Shown in pieces: positions 48,401 to 56,784 of a DNA stretch of 64,000 bases. Within the stretch, counting starts at the first letter, position 1. Each line of letters opens with the position of its first letter. A program made the position numbers and the translations under genes. The notes beneath the pieces were generated by a model. The model made no database searches. It saw nothing but the letters and a program-made list of their open reading frames with translations, and was not told where the DNA came from. Where the stretch lies: NCBI GenBank assembly GCA_963774555.1, contig CAVZFL010000001.1, positions 1,302,001 to 1,366,000 of the forward strand, read 5' to 3'. This DNA comes from VRUE01 sp963774555 (GTDB taxonomy: Bacteria; Actinomycetota; Thermoleophilia; Solirubrobacterales; 70-9).

Positions 48401-51400
48401 CTATGGCGAGCTATGCGCGCGCTACCTGCCGGTGTTCACGACCCGGGCGAAGGCACTGGTGGTGCGGCGGCGCGCCAGTGCGGTGACACGGGAGGTGTCA
48501 GAGCAGCTCGAGGCCCTGCTCGGCACCCCGGAGTATCGCCGCCGCGAAGAAGCGATCGAAGGTTACGACCACTGGGCCGAGCCGGCGGTGGAAGCGCTCT
48601 GCCTCGCCGAAGGTAATGCTGTCGAGACGCTCACGGCTATTGCCGAGCAAGCTGGCCGCTTCAGTGCCCACGCCGCCTTCTCGGTGCCGATCATGACGGC
48701 GGAGCACGCCATGCAACGGCCTCGATATCGGACGTTGGCGATCCGGCTACTCGACCAGGTGGGTGCCGAGAGTGCTGCCGCGGCGGAACCCGCAGGCGAG
48801 CTTTCGGCCCGGTTCCTGCAGATCGCTGGCATTCTCGATCCTCGCGAGCCGGACCTTGCAGCCGACTTCTACGAGCGGGCGGTCAATGCCGCCGAAGGGC
48901 TGGATGAGCAGGGGGTCGGTGTGCTGCGTGTGCAGGCAGAGTTCGGCCGTCTAATCGGCCGCTCGGCTACCCGACCCGATCTCGCCGAGCGGATCGCGCG
49001 AGCCGTTGAGGACTACGTGTTCTTCGTAGCTGACCCCGATCATCTCCCCTGGCGCCGTACTGCCACCGCCGCCGCCTCCCTTTGTCCAGAAGCCGGATTC
49101 GCCCTTTGTACGCGCTGGGAGGCCGAAGACCGGGTTGGTCTAGACATTTCGGTTCCGGAGGTGCTGAGAGCGACCGTGCGGCAGGAATTCATCGATGGGG
49201 ATGTCTCGTTGGTCCTTTTGAGGCTTGTGGAAGGCCCTTCCTTCCGCACGGAGCAGGCGATCGAGACCCTGGAGGCGCTGCGAGTCAAAGGTGCGCCTGC
49301 TCGCGCACGTCTTGGACGCGCGCTAGAGGGGCTATCGCAGATCGTGCAGCGTGACCTTCTCGGTGAGGCGCGCTTCAGCTCGGCGCGGCAGTTGAGCGAG
49401 TGGCTGAAACAGAACTCCCTCGAGCAGCTGCCCGGTGCCCCCGAGTTGATCGAGTTGGCCTCATTCTCCCGGACGCTGGCGGGCCCAGCCGAGCGCGGTG
49501 CGGTCGGAGTCGGTCTTGGCGACGAAGGCGATCGGGAGTCAGACCAACTACGGGAACTGCTCGCCGGGGCCAGCCGCGATCATCCGGAAGACCTCCATGA
49601 GCGTTTGCGGTCACTCCGGAAGGTCTACGGGGGTAGCCGCGAGCTGGAGAGCTACCTCTCGAGGTTCGGGGCAGGCGTGGCGCCGGGGAGACGGCGTAAG
49701 GCGCTGGATGCGCTGATGGGCATTCCCGAGGACATAGGGCTCTGGCGATTCTCTGGAGAGACGCTGCTCACGGCACTCGCCGAGTGGTTGGGGAACTGGC
49801 GCTCTTCGCGGGAAGTCAAGGAATGGGTCAAAAGGGAGCTGCCGGGTGCGATCGTCCCGCTTATTCGAGACCTTTTGCACTACGAGGAAACTGCAGAAAA
49901 GGCGCTGCCGATACTGCTCGAAGGCCTCGGGCTACCGGATGGCGCCGGCCTGGTGATCGAGACAATCGGGCCGAACTTGACGCAGATGCAGGCTGCCGAG
50001 CTGTACTCGGCAGCGAAGGGGTTGGCCCCGCAGCTGCCTGGGAAACAGCTGACGACGCTCTTGGAGTGGTCGCTGGCGGAGTTGGAGGAGGAGCCGCCGC
50101 AAGCGCCGACGCTCCCCCAAGGGCCGGCGGCGACGATTGCGCGGCTTCTATGGACCCTCTTCGGTCATCCCGATAAGCGGCGCCGTTGGCAAGCCGCACA
50201 TTGTGCGCGAGCCCTGCTGCGTGACGAGGCACCCGCGGTCGGGGAGGAGTTGGTCGCCTTGCTGAGCGACCAGGACGGTGGGCCGTTCCTCGGTGCCGGG
50301 CAGGAGTTCCTCTGGATGTCCGCCCAGCAGTGGGCGCTGCTGGTGATCGCCCGGGCGGCGGCCGAGTCCCCCGGGGCCGTGGCGGCCGGCGAGTCGGCGC
50401 TGGTTGATTTGGCGCTGGACGGTTCTTGGCCGCACGCCTCCGTGCGCGAGCTGGCGTGCCGGGCAGCGCTGCGGCTGGGCGAGCTGAAGACGAGCCGGAT
50501 CGAGGCGGAGCAGCTGGCGACGCTCCAAACCTGGAACCGCGCGCGGGGGGCATTGCCTCAGTCGAAGCAAGGCCCACTCATAGATGATCGGTCGGACCAA
50601 GGCGAGGAGAAGCGCTTTCGCTTCGACTCGATGGACACGCTGCCTTACTGGTTCGGCCACTTGGCGCATGTCTTCGCCTGTGATTCGGCGGAGATCGCGC
50701 GGACGGCTGAGGGCTGGATTGTCGATCGACTTCGCATCACGGAGGGAGACGTCGAAGTGGCTCGTGAACAGCGTCAGGGTCGCTATGACTACGACGCCAC
50801 TGGTAACCGGCAGGGTTCGGTGCCTCGGGTGGAGAACTTCCGCACCTACCTCGAATACCACTCGATGCTGTTGGTTGCTGGTCAGTTCATCGCGGAGGGG
50901 CGTTTGGTCGATCGTCGCTACCACGACGTGTGGGAAGACCCCTGGCTCGACTGGTTGGCGCACCATCTTGATGCTAGCCCTGATTACTGGTCCATCGATC
51001 TCCGTGGACCGGTTCCGCTTCAGATGGAGAATTTCGGAGAGCTTGGTCCGCGCGAGCAATGGCGGCAGGTCGACCCCGACCTCTTCGAGGCGGCGCTGCG
51101 GGACTCTGAGACGATCGTGGTCGAGTCGCGGGTGGAAGTCTCCAGCGACGATCGCTACGGGACCACCTCGGTCATGAGTGCTCTCGTTTCACCGGAGAGC
51201 GCGCAGGCACTGCAGGGCGCGCTGGAGAGTTGCGCGAACCCCCACAATTTCCGATTGCCTGAAGAAGGCAGAGAAATAGGCGGCAACGCAGAGATCGAAG
51301 AGCCGAGCTTCGAGCTGCTCGGATGGTTGACGACCGTCCGGCACGAGGAATCTGGACTTGAGGAGCACGACCCGCTGCGACGGATCGATCTGGGTTTTCT

Positions 51401-51752
51401 GAAGCCGGGTGAGAGCTTTGTGAAGATGCTTGGGCTGCGGGAGGAGTGGGAGGGGCACAGGATCATTGGTGAGGGGGGCGAGCCTGTCGCGATCGTGGGC
51501 GCGTGGAGCGACATGCCTCCATCCGAGCGCCACTACGGTCGCGACACCTACGGCTCCGGTAGGGAGCTAACGGTCGACCGCGAGCAGTTGCTGAGCTTCC
51601 TGCGCGAGCGCGAGATGGATCTGATCATTGAGGTGCGTATCCAGCGACAGTTCGCCGAAAGACACAGAAGCGAGAAGGAGGAGGCCTATGACTTCGGAAA
51701 GACCCGAATCTTCATCCTCAGACGCAGCGGAGAGCTCGAGGGCTTGGCCTGA
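45423..51752 (+). CDS. Giant Avs-like STAND protein with Cap4/DUF4297-type nuclease
   Basis: A 2109-residue protein; ATG 45423 follows GAGAGGA. Residues about 5-230 resemble the Cap4/DUF4297 dsDNA nuclease (GDEFHVLWAVARALD; IAQLKYSERKP gives the Gln76-x-Lys78 core of PD-(D/E)xK folds). The STAND NTPase has Walker A HGDAGVGKTT (Lys312) and Walker B VVAIDAIDNA. The remaining ~1500 residues are helical repeats (TPR-like), a probable target sensor, ending in charged sequence. This order is that of AVAST (Avs3-type) antiphage proteins. No gene is seen in the 240 bases upstream. Confidence 0.75.
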   Translation: MGARESHAGDEFHVLWAVARALDMLSPRAHLRRLVIEGVSPKDQLGDAESWLHGVDLTEYLDGETFSEASEVAIAQLKYSERKPNRAWTVARLAEKPSRGQPVIRRLGEAFKAFSKTHGREEVLGKLRVRLISNQPVSSSLRKLLADARETLGRRLGPSDFATLLDGLDKRQEEEVRRLQGAAGLAKREFTDFVRLLDLGYLGSGDRWQQETRIMRVLGEHLLDQAASGSAQLAQLVRQQMRPEAAGSPGIAREDVLVHLGVGGWSALFPMPPRFTPPVELIETADAQRLAQAVCDGDGAVLLAHGDAGVGKTTTIEALEDQLPEGSVVIPFDCFGGGEYLTATETRHLAPPVVMQLINEIALRCGTPLLLRPPEIEALLWQKLRSTLAQVGVEMREHGGHLVVAIDAIDNAVIAGRELSQPTFVRGFLELSPPEGVTLLATCRTHRRTQLGSLGGVVEVGLEGFDAAASARNLRRRFPEASDATCARFHAESMGNPRSQFYVLDAERENAVDSPELAADEVRSTKHIFDDLVKAALVEVPDKTEAKRRLAELVCVSRPAKLRGLAGVGGIEVGEVRRFCHGLVPGVEIGDETVEFRDEDFETHLRDQVTEGEEEQAHGRLADYYESRREEDVDAAVALAPHLRLAGRDERLRELALEEGQPEAIADPVAKMQVYFRRLELALQVAAGASRRDDAVKLIMLAARAARSDEAVSAVVNDRPDLAMRHGDPDAVAMIYEEACREPWRGPMHLRIAALQARLGERGEAVAQMRMAEAWIRRWRGIERGERGDWTLEVEDVAAGATAVYYLEGARLAFEWLQRWRPFRAVLEAAKIALVELARVKGPRRAFATLAELRLSAEVRARLFAGLFAAGFAAPPRQVQDVVKALLRRPPPKGRRQAEWAIDFLELAARSDIDPDWLRRLLRIFALSDPELPPYRLGALGDWEAALRFHCLKAASEGRPAEPDDLTPPQFRDGAPEPEDHREQEHRREMRRRYGELCARYLPVFTTRAKALVVRRRASAVTREVSEQLEALLGTPEYRRREEAIEGYDHWAEPAVEALCLAEGNAVETLTAIAEQAGRFSAHAAFSVPIMTAEHAMQRPRYRTLAIRLLDQVGAESAAAAEPAGELSARFLQIAGILDPREPDLAADFYERAVNAAEGLDEQGVGVLRVQAEFGRLIGRSATRPDLAERIARAVEDYVFFVADPDHLPWRRTATAAASLCPEAGFALCTRWEAEDRVGLDISVPEVLRATVRQEFIDGDVSLVLLRLVEGPSFRTEQAIETLEALRVKGAPARARLGRALEGLSQIVQRDLLGEARFSSARQLSEWLKQNSLEQLPGAPELIELASFSRTLAGPAERGAVGVGLGDEGDRESDQLRELLAGASRDHPEDLHERLRSLRKVYGGSRELESYLSRFGAGVAPGRRRKALDALMGIPEDIGLWRFSGETLLTALAEWLGNWRSSREVKEWVKRELPGAIVPLIRDLLHYEETAEKALPILLEGLGLPDGAGLVIETIGPNLTQMQAAELYSAAKGLAPQLPGKQLTTLLEWSLAELEEEPPQAPTLPQGPAATIARLLWTLFGHPDKRRRWQAAHCARALLRDEAPAVGEELVALLSDQDGGPFLGAGQEFLWMSAQQWALLVIARAAAESPGAVAAGESALVDLALDGSWPHASVRELACRAALRLGELKTSRIEAEQLATLQTWNRARGALPQSKQGPLIDDRSDQGEEKRFRFDSMDTLPYWFGHLAHVFACDSAEIARTAEGWIVDRLRITEGDVEVAREQRQGRYDYDATGNRQGSVPRVENFRTYLEYHSMLLVAGQFIAEGRLVDRRYHDVWEDPWLDWLAHHLDASPDYWSIDLRGPVPLQMENFGELGPREQWRQVDPDLFEAALRDSETIVVESRVEVSSDDRYGTTSVMSALVSPESAQALQGALESCANPHNFRLPEEGREIGGNAEIEEPSFELLGWLTTVRHEESGLEEHDPLRRIDLGFLKPGESFVKMLGLREEWEGHRIIGEGGEPVAIVGAWSDMPPSERHYGRDTYGSGRELTVDREQLLSFLREREMDLIIEVRIQRQFAERHRSEKEEAYDFGKTRIFILRRSGELEGLA

Positions 51753-52383
51753 GACCGTACGGCTCGGGGACCGGATCGTCCATGAGCTTGGCTTCGAGGA
51801 CTCCGTGGACACCCTGGGCAGGTGGATGGCGCACCGGCTGGCGGAGTTGATGCAGACGGCGGAGAATGACGAAGAGGCTAAAGCGGAAGCGACGGACCTG
51901 ATTCTGCGACTCTGGGAGCACCGCAGCGACTGGCCGGAAGGCTGGCCGCCGCCGAAGACGGAGTCGGTTCGCAGGGCGCTGGAGCCCGTCTCCCCGTTCC
52001 CGGCCGAACGCGACGAGGACGAGGCCGAGAGCGATCCCTGGTTGAGGCGAGTGCCTCGGCTGACCCGGCTACAGGAAGAAGAACGCGAGGTGTGGCGGGA
52101 TTTGGCGCTACTGGACCTCGATCTCGGTGTGGAGCTTGAGGGCATCGGGATGTTGGGCGATGACCTCGACGAGGAGGAGCGCGCCCTCTTTGCCGCTCTG
52201 CGGGTCGGCCGAGAGGCGGCTCAACGTCACTTTTCCGAAGAGCTCGGCGATGCAGACAGCCCAGCGGCGCGGGTCGAGTTGGGCCGGCGCAAGCTGCGAG
52301 CCCTGGCTCGGAAGCGCGGACGCCTCTTCAGTGGGGCGGTCGAGGAGTACCTAGAGCAAAATTCCGTTGAGGATTGTGTCTAA
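51688..52383 (+). CDS. Unknown partner of the Avs-like protein
   Basis: A 231-residue acidic, helical protein. AGGAGG is placed a few bases before ATG 51688, and the frame overlaps the end of the giant STAND gene by 65 bases, implying translational coupling. Visible segments are FEDSVDTLGRWMAHRLAEL, a TDLILRLWEHRSDWPEGWPP motif with Trp/Pro, and a final LGRRKLRALARKRG stretch. No known family is recognised. It may be an accessory or regulatory subunit of the nuclease-STAND protein. Confidence 0.7.
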   Translation: MTSERPESSSSDAAESSRAWPETVRLGDRIVHELGFEDSVDTLGRWMAHRLAELMQTAENDEEAKAEATDLILRLWEHRSDWPEGWPPPKTESVRRALEPVSPFPAERDEDEAESDPWLRRVPRLTRLQEEEREVWRDLALLDLDLGVELEGIGMLGDDLDEEERALFAALRVGREAAQRHFSEELGDADSPAARVELGRRKLRALARKRGRLFSGAVEEYLEQNSVEDCV

Positions 52384-52528
52384 AGCCCTGCAGATAAACC
52401 GCCGAACTCGCTTTAGAGCGGCGTGTCGCGCGACCGCGGCCCGGTCACGCCTCTTCTCTTCGGATCGCGATCCCGCCCGAGCCAGGCGAAAGGGTAGGTT
52501 GCGGAGTTGCAGGCATCGGGCCGGCCGG

Positions 52529-53695
52529 TTAGCTAAAGGCTTGGTCTACCATCCCGCTCTCGTCCTCACCCGGTTCATAGTCCGCGTAGATCAGCGTCGT
52601 CCGGTAATCCCGGTGCCCCATCCACTCCTGGATCTTGCGCATCGCCACGTCGGGTGAGGCGGCCATTCTCGTGCCGAATGTGTGCCGAAGGTCGTGGAAG
52701 CGCACGGGTCTCACGCCGGCGGCTTTCAGGGCTTTCTTGAACCGGCGTAGCAGCGAGGCATGGTCCAATGCGCCGCCGCTGAGTGGACTGGCAAAAACCA
52801 GGTCCTCGTCACCGCAGAACCGCGAGCGATCGCGCAGCTCGGTCAACTCCGCGGCGACTCGGCTACATAGCGGCACCGAGCGTTCACCGCTGCGCGACTT
52901 CGGCGTGCCCATAAATCCGCGCACGTAGTTGCGGCGCACGCGGATTCGCTGCGCTCGCCAGTCGATGTCGAGCCAGCGGAGTGCCAGGAGCTCACCCTGG
53001 CGCATGCCGGTCATAGCCGCTGTCAACACGATTGCTCGGTCGACAGCGCCGAACGGCCGCTCCTCTATGTCGATCGCCTTGACCAGCGCCTCGAGTTCGT
53101 CCTTGTCGAGGAAGCGAATGTCGGAGTTGGGCTGAATCCGCGGGCGCCTCACTCCGAGGCAGGGATTCTCTTGGGACCAGCGCCGACGCAGCGAGTAGTT
53201 GAAGACTTGGGAGAGCAGCTTCAGGGTGTTGGCGCGCGTATGCGCGGAGATGCCTTCTCTGATCATCTGGGCGGCCAGAGCCTCCACCTGAGCGGGTCTC
53301 ACTCTGTCGACCGGCATCTCGCCAAAGCGCGGCAGCAGCCGGACGCCGAGGATGGTCCGGTAGTTGGCGAGCGTCGTGGGCTTGCGGCCGATCTCCTCGA
53401 GCTCGCGGAGCATCAGCTCAACGGCAGCGGCGAAGGTCGGCACTTCCCCGATCTCGAGCGGGCGGTCGACCACCATCATCCGCCGCAACTCCTCCTCGGC
53501 CTGGATCTTGGTCAGCCCATGGCCCTTGCCTCGCCGGCGCTTCAGCCCAATCCGGCGGTTGCGTCGCCTGCTTCCCGCGTACCAGCGCCCGTACCAGAGC
53601 TGGCGCCCATCGGTGCGGGTCTGGACGTGCAGGGTGCCGGTGCCGTTGCTGCGCCGCGGCTTCGCCGACTGCGGAGGAGTTGTCGCGAGGCTCAT
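52529..53695 (-). CDS. Tyrosine recombinase (integrase) of the element
   Basis: A 388-residue phage-type integrase. An N-terminal AP2-like arm-binding region (LWYGRWYAGSRRRNRRIG) and a SAM-like core-binding domain (TLANYRTILGVRLLPRFGEM) lead to the catalytic domain: Arg in TGMRQGELLALRW, HDLRHTFGTR, GHRDYRTT and the nucleophile Tyr in LIYADYEP. It is oriented towards the element and lies 225 bases from tRNA-Leu, the usual place for a tRNA-targeting integrase. It should catalyse excision and integration between the 57-nt repeats. Confidence 0.92.
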   Translation of the reverse strand: MSLATTPPQSAKPRRSNGTGTLHVQTRTDGRQLWYGRWYAGSRRRNRRIGLKRRRGKGHGLTKIQAEEELRRMMVVDRPLEIGEVPTFAAAVELMLRELEEIGRKPTTLANYRTILGVRLLPRFGEMPVDRVRPAQVEALAAQMIREGISAHTRANTLKLLSQVFNYSLRRRWSQENPCLGVRRPRIQPNSDIRFLDKDELEALVKAIDIEERPFGAVDRAIVLTAAMTGMRQGELLALRWLDIDWRAQRIRVRRNYVRGFMGTPKSRSGERSVPLCSRVAAELTELRDRSRFCGDEDLVFASPLSGGALDHASLLRRFKKALKAAGVRPVRFHDLRHTFGTRMAASPDVAMRKIQEWMGHRDYRTTLIYADYEPGEDESGMVDQAFS

Positions 53696-53856
53696 GAGCC
53701 GACTTTACGCACGAATCGGGGCCTCGAAAGGCCTCGTCCGGTTGCGCAAGACCGGCGAACTTGCGCGCCTTGCTGCTTGGCTAGGACCGGTCGGCGGGCG
53801 ACTGAAAACAGCTCTGCAGCTGACGAAATGGTCCTTAGATGGTCCGTTGGGAGCGG

Positions 53857-53879
53857 TCGGAGGGCGAGGCACCCTCCGA
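53857..53879. terminator. Hairpin between integrase and tRNA-Leu
   Basis: TCGGAGGG (53857-53864) pairs with CCCTCCGA (53872-53879) around a seven-base loop. It is 42 bases past the 3' end of the minus-strand tRNA gene, so it could serve as terminator replacing the one displaced to 31591. No U-run follows, so it is uncertain. Otherwise 53696-53920 holds nothing recognisable. Confidence 0.35.
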
Positions 53880-53920
53880 GTCCCATCTAATCGACTGCGT
53901 CGTTTGCAGGGATTTCGTCA

Positions 53921-53977
53921 TGCGGCTGAATGGAGTCGAACCATCACGCCCCGTAAGGGGCACAAGGCCCTCAACCT
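53921..53977 (-). other. attR within tRNA-Leu
   Basis: This is the right-hand copy of the 57-nt direct repeat (other copy 31620-31676, two mismatches). The element restores the 3' half of the tRNA here, so the gene remains functional after integration. Confidence 0.8.
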
Positions 53978-54006
53978 TGCGCGTCTACCAGTTCCGCCAC
54001 AGCCGC
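53921..54006 (-). tRNA. tRNA-Leu (GAG)
   Basis: An 86-nt type II tRNA. The acceptor stem pairs GCGGCTG at the 5' end with CAGCCGC at the 3' end, followed by discriminator A; CCA is not encoded. The D-arm is GGAACTGGTAGAC, the anticodon arm CAAGG-TTGAGGG-CCTTG gives anticodon GAG, and the T-arm contains GGTTCGACTCC. A long variable arm (CCCCTTACGGGG) marks it as leucine-type. Bases 53921-53977 are the attR repeat. Confidence 0.95.
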
Positions 54007-54084
54007 TCGAGGGGGCGTCGATTCTAGATGTTTGGGGATTCCGGGGCTTTTGGTTGCGGGTGTCCGGGATCGGCGGTATGGTTG

Positions 54085-54098
54085 CGAACACTTGTTCG
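54085..54098. promoter_or_regulatory. SOS box (LexA operator) of lexA
   Basis: CGAACACTTGTTCG is a perfect match to the actinobacterial/Gram-positive operator CGAAC-N4-GTTCG. It lies 41 bases before the lexA start, so LexA is expected to repress its own gene. Confidence 0.85.
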
Positions 54099-54138
54099 AA
54101 CGAATTGATACCCGGCGTTTCGCGGAGGGGAGCTTGGC

Positions 54139-54750
54139 GTGGAGCTGGATCTGACCAAGAGGCAGAAGGAGATCTTCGATTTCATTCGTCGTTATGCGGC
54201 GAAGACCGGCTACCCGCCCACGGTGCGGGAGATCGGCAAAGCGGTGGGGCTGCACTCGTCCTCGACCGTGCACGCCCACTTGTCGAACCTGGAGAAGATC
54301 GGGCTGCTCAAACGCGATCCTTCCAAGCCGCGGGCGATCGAGCTGCTCTTCGACAAGGCGAAGCGGACGATTCGGCCGGGGAATGGTCTGCCGCTGGTCG
54401 GCCACGTCGCCGCCGGCGAGCCGATCGTCGCCGAAGAGAACGTCGAGGAGTACATCGAAGTCCCCGACGTGATCGGCGGCGAGGACGGCGACTACATCCT
54501 CAAAGTGCGCGGCGAGTCGATGATCGACGCCGGCATATTCGAGGACGACTACGTGGTCGTGCGGCCGGCAGACGACGCCGCCAACGGCGAGATCGTCGTC
54601 GCCCTGATCGGCGACGAGGCGACGGTCAAGCGCTTCTTCCGCGAGGACGACCACATCCGTCTGCAGCCTGAGAACGAGACGATGGAGCCGATCCGGACGA
54701 CCGAAGCAAGCGTCCTCGGCAAGGTCGTTGGCGTCTTCCGCAAGATCTAG
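54139..54750 (+). CDS. lexA: SOS repressor LexA
   Basis: A 203-residue repressor from GTG 54139 (GGAGGGG upstream). The winged helix reads LTKRQKEIFDFIRRYAAKTG and GLHSSSTVHAHLSNLEKIGL. The self-cleavage site is Ala-Gly in HVAAGEP, the catalytic Ser in GESMIDAG and the Lys in EATVKRFF. RecA filaments trigger its cleavage after DNA damage. Its own SOS box lies upstream. The integrated element sits immediately beside it, with only the tRNA between. Confidence 0.95.
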   Translation: MELDLTKRQKEIFDFIRRYAAKTGYPPTVREIGKAVGLHSSSTVHAHLSNLEKIGLLKRDPSKPRAIELLFDKAKRTIRPGNGLPLVGHVAAGEPIVAEENVEEYIEVPDVIGGEDGDYILKVRGESMIDAGIFEDDYVVVRPADDAANGEIVVALIGDEATVKRFFREDDHIRLQPENETMEPIRTTEASVLGKVVGVFRKI

Positions 54751-54756
54751 CTGCGC

Positions 54757-55584
54757 CTACTTGGGCCACCTGCCTGATTCGATTCGACGCTTGTAGCGCC
54801 GCTGTTTACGTCGCGCATCGCGCATAGCGAAGCCCAGCACGCGCACGGTCAGGCGGGGGAAGAGATTCAGCAGGCGCAACTGCAGGCCGCGCCAGCGGGG
54901 CAGGATCAGGATCGGGCGGGGGTGCTCGGTCAACTTGCCGACTGCGGTCGCGACCTGCTCGGGTGTGAGCAGGTGGCCCGAGAAGGAGCCCGCCGCGTCG
55001 GGGTCGTCGAGCTTGTCCTCCAGCATCGGCGTCCAGATGCCGTCGGGGCAGACGGCGGAGAGCTCGACGCCCACGATGCCCGAGCGGCGCAGGTCGAAGA
55101 GGGTGCCGAGGGTGAAGGCCATCGCCGCGTGCTTGCTCGCCGAATAGTTGACCTCGCCCGGCGCGGCGACGATCCCCGCGAGGGAGATCACGTTGATCAC
55201 GTGGCCGCGGTCGGCGGCGATCATCGGCTCCAGGGCGGCGATTGTGCCGTTCATCGTCCCCAGCGTGTTGATCTCCAGCATCGTCCGGCGCGTCGCCTCG
55301 TCCTGGGTCCACGATGAGCCGGTGACGAGCACACCCGCGTTGTTGACCCAGAGGTCGAGCGCGCCGCCGCGCGTCACCGCTTCGCCGGTGAGCGCTTTGC
55401 AGGCCGCCTCGTCGCGCACGTCGAGCGCCGTCGAGCGCGCCCCGGCGCCGATCTCCGCCGCCACGCGCGCCGCCGCGTCGGGATCGATGTCGGTGACGTG
55501 GACGAGGAAGCCGCGCTGCGCAAGCTCGAGGGCGATCGCGCGGCCGAGCCCTCCGCCTGCTCCGGTGACGACGGCTACGGGCAT
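54757..55584 (-). CDS. Short-chain dehydrogenase/reductase
   Basis: A 275-residue SDR. Cofactor motif TGAGGGLGRA near residue 7, WVNNAGVL, catalytic Ser in VISLAGIVAAPG and YSASK are present. The C-terminal ~70 residues (LILPRWRGLQLRLLNLFPRL) extend beyond the core and are basic, which suggests membrane association as in retinol- or steroid-type SDRs. It converges on lexA, six bases from its stop. Substrate unknown. Confidence 0.88.
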   Translation of the reverse strand: MPVAVVTGAGGGLGRAIALELAQRGFLVHVTDIDPDAAARVAAEIGAGARSTALDVRDEAACKALTGEAVTRGGALDLWVNNAGVLVTGSSWTQDEATRRTMLEINTLGTMNGTIAALEPMIAADRGHVINVISLAGIVAAPGEVNYSASKHAAMAFTLGTLFDLRRSGIVGVELSAVCPDGIWTPMLEDKLDDPDAAGSFSGHLLTPEQVATAVGKLTEHPRPILILPRWRGLQLRLLNLFPRLTVRVLGFAMRDARRKQRRYKRRIESGRWPK

Positions 55585-55642
55585 CGAAACGCAAGGATAT
55601 TCGATGCATTTGCCTCAAGCTCACCGCCGCAGCGGTACCATC

Positions 55643-56016
55643 GCTGGGCGGGCCGAACGGCCGCGGGGGGAGAGAAAACCCCTCGAGGAAAGTCCGGACA
55701 CCACAGGGCGAGGCGGTGGGTAACGCCCACCCGGGGAAACCCGCGGGACAGTGCCACAGAAATACACGGCCGATGGCGCAGCCACACGTGAGCTGCGAAC
55801 AGGCAAAGGTGAAATGGTGCGGTAAGAGCGCACCGGCGCCGCGGTGACGCGGCGGCCAGGCAAACCCCGCCCGGTGCAAGGCCAAGCAGGACCGTCGACC
55901 CAGCCCGGCGAGGTCCAGGTAGGCCGCAGGGCCGCTTCAGGCGGTCCCCCGGGGCTCCGGCCCCGGGAGACAGATGGTCGTTCACGACAGGATCCGGCTT
56001 ACAGGCCCGCTACGGG
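55643..56016 (+). ncRNA. rnpB: RNase P RNA (class A)
   Basis: Universal core elements are present: GAGGAAAGTCCGGACACC near the 5' end, ACAGTGCCACAGAAA, GGTAAGAGCGCACCGG in the specificity domain, and GGATCCGGCTTACAGG near the 3' end. The 5' GCGGGCC (55648-55654) pairs with GGCCCGC (56004-56010) as P1. It is the catalytic RNA that matures tRNA 5' ends. Ends are set to within a few bases. A terminator follows directly. Confidence 0.93.
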
Positions 56017-56040
56017 AAAGGCCCTCGAAAGAGGGCCTTT
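56017..56040 (+). terminator. rnpB terminator
   Basis: AAAGGCCCTC and GAGGGCCTTT form a 10-bp perfect stem with a GAAA tetraloop, followed by CCTATC. It is placed right at the end of RNase P RNA. Confidence 0.85.
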
Positions 56041-56089
56041 CCTATCTCTGCACGTTTTCATGTCTTAGCGTTTGCTAACCTGCCGCCAA

Positions 56090-56225
56090 CTTCCGCTGAA
56101 TCTCCGCCTACATACCGCGGGGAGCGGGGGACCCACTTGTTGGGGCGAATCGCCGGCTTCTGCCGCGTAGCGCAGCTCTTTCAGCGCGAGCCCGTCAGCT
56201 AACCCCGTAAGCGTCGTAAAGAGCT
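56090..56225 (+). promoter_or_regulatory. ydaO/yuaA-type c-di-AMP riboswitch
   Basis: The conserved ydaO blocks occur in order: CGCTGAATC, GGAGCGGGGGACCCA, TTGGGGCGAATC, CAGCTCTTTC, GAGCCCGTCAGCTAAC and CCCGTAAGCGTCG. The aptamer runs to the start codon of the RlpA-like gene. The segment AAAGAGCT immediately before ATG is both the aptamer end and the only RBS candidate, so ligand binding could control translation. c-di-AMP riboswitches upstream of cell-wall genes are well known in actinobacteria. Confidence 0.9.
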
Positions 56226-56708
56226 ATGAAGACGAGCAAAGACCGCCACGAGCGGAAATTCGAATCGCGACGCCTGCGCTGGCCTGTCCTGGCCGCCGCG
56301 CTCTGTGCGCTGGCGCTTGGCGCCGGCCCTGCCCAGGCGGGCACCGGCGGTGCCAGTGCAACCACGGCCGAAAGCGCGCCAGAAGCCGGCGGGGGCATCA
56401 CCTTCAGCAGCCCGATGCGCTCGGCCGGTGCCACCTGGTACGGCCCGGGCCTCTACGGCAACCACACCGCCTGCGGCCAGACCCTGCGGCCGGGAACGAT
56501 CGGCGTCGCCCACCGCAACCTCCCCTGCGGCACCACGGTCAAGCTCGCCTACCACGGCCACTACCTCGTCACCAAGGTGATCGATCGCGGCCCTTACAGC
56601 AAGGGCAACGACTTCGACCTCACCAACGGCGCCCGCCAGGCGCTCGACTTCAGCGGTGCCGACGACGTCCAGTACGCCGTCGCCGTGCAGTACGCGCGCC
56701 ACCGTTAA
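56226..56708 (+). CDS. RlpA-like double-psi beta-barrel protein
   Basis: A 160-residue secreted protein. A signal peptide (LAAALCALALGAGPAQA) is followed by an Ala/Gly linker and then the RlpA domain: GATWYGPGLYGNHTACGQTL, AHRNLPCGTTVKL, and VIDRGPYSKGNDFDLTNGA with the conserved Asp and His positions. RlpA proteins are lytic transglycosylases acting on peptidoglycan stripped of stem peptides. The c-di-AMP riboswitch upstream ties it to osmotic and wall stress control. Confidence 0.9.
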   Translation: MKTSKDRHERKFESRRLRWPVLAAALCALALGAGPAQAGTGGASATTAESAPEAGGGITFSSPMRSAGATWYGPGLYGNHTACGQTLRPGTIGVAHRNLPCGTTVKLAYHGHYLVTKVIDRGPYSKGNDFDLTNGARQALDFSGADDVQYAVAVQYARHR

Positions 56709-56784
56709 ATCCGGCTTTGCAAGCAGGATTGGCCGCTTCGACGGCTAATCTGCCCGCAATAGCTGGTTTTTCAACGAGAGGAGC

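Noticed and set aside
53700..53910. Possible short gene between the integrase and tRNA
   Set aside because: Frames there belong to integrase shadow; no RBS or conserved sequence. Only a hairpin was kept.
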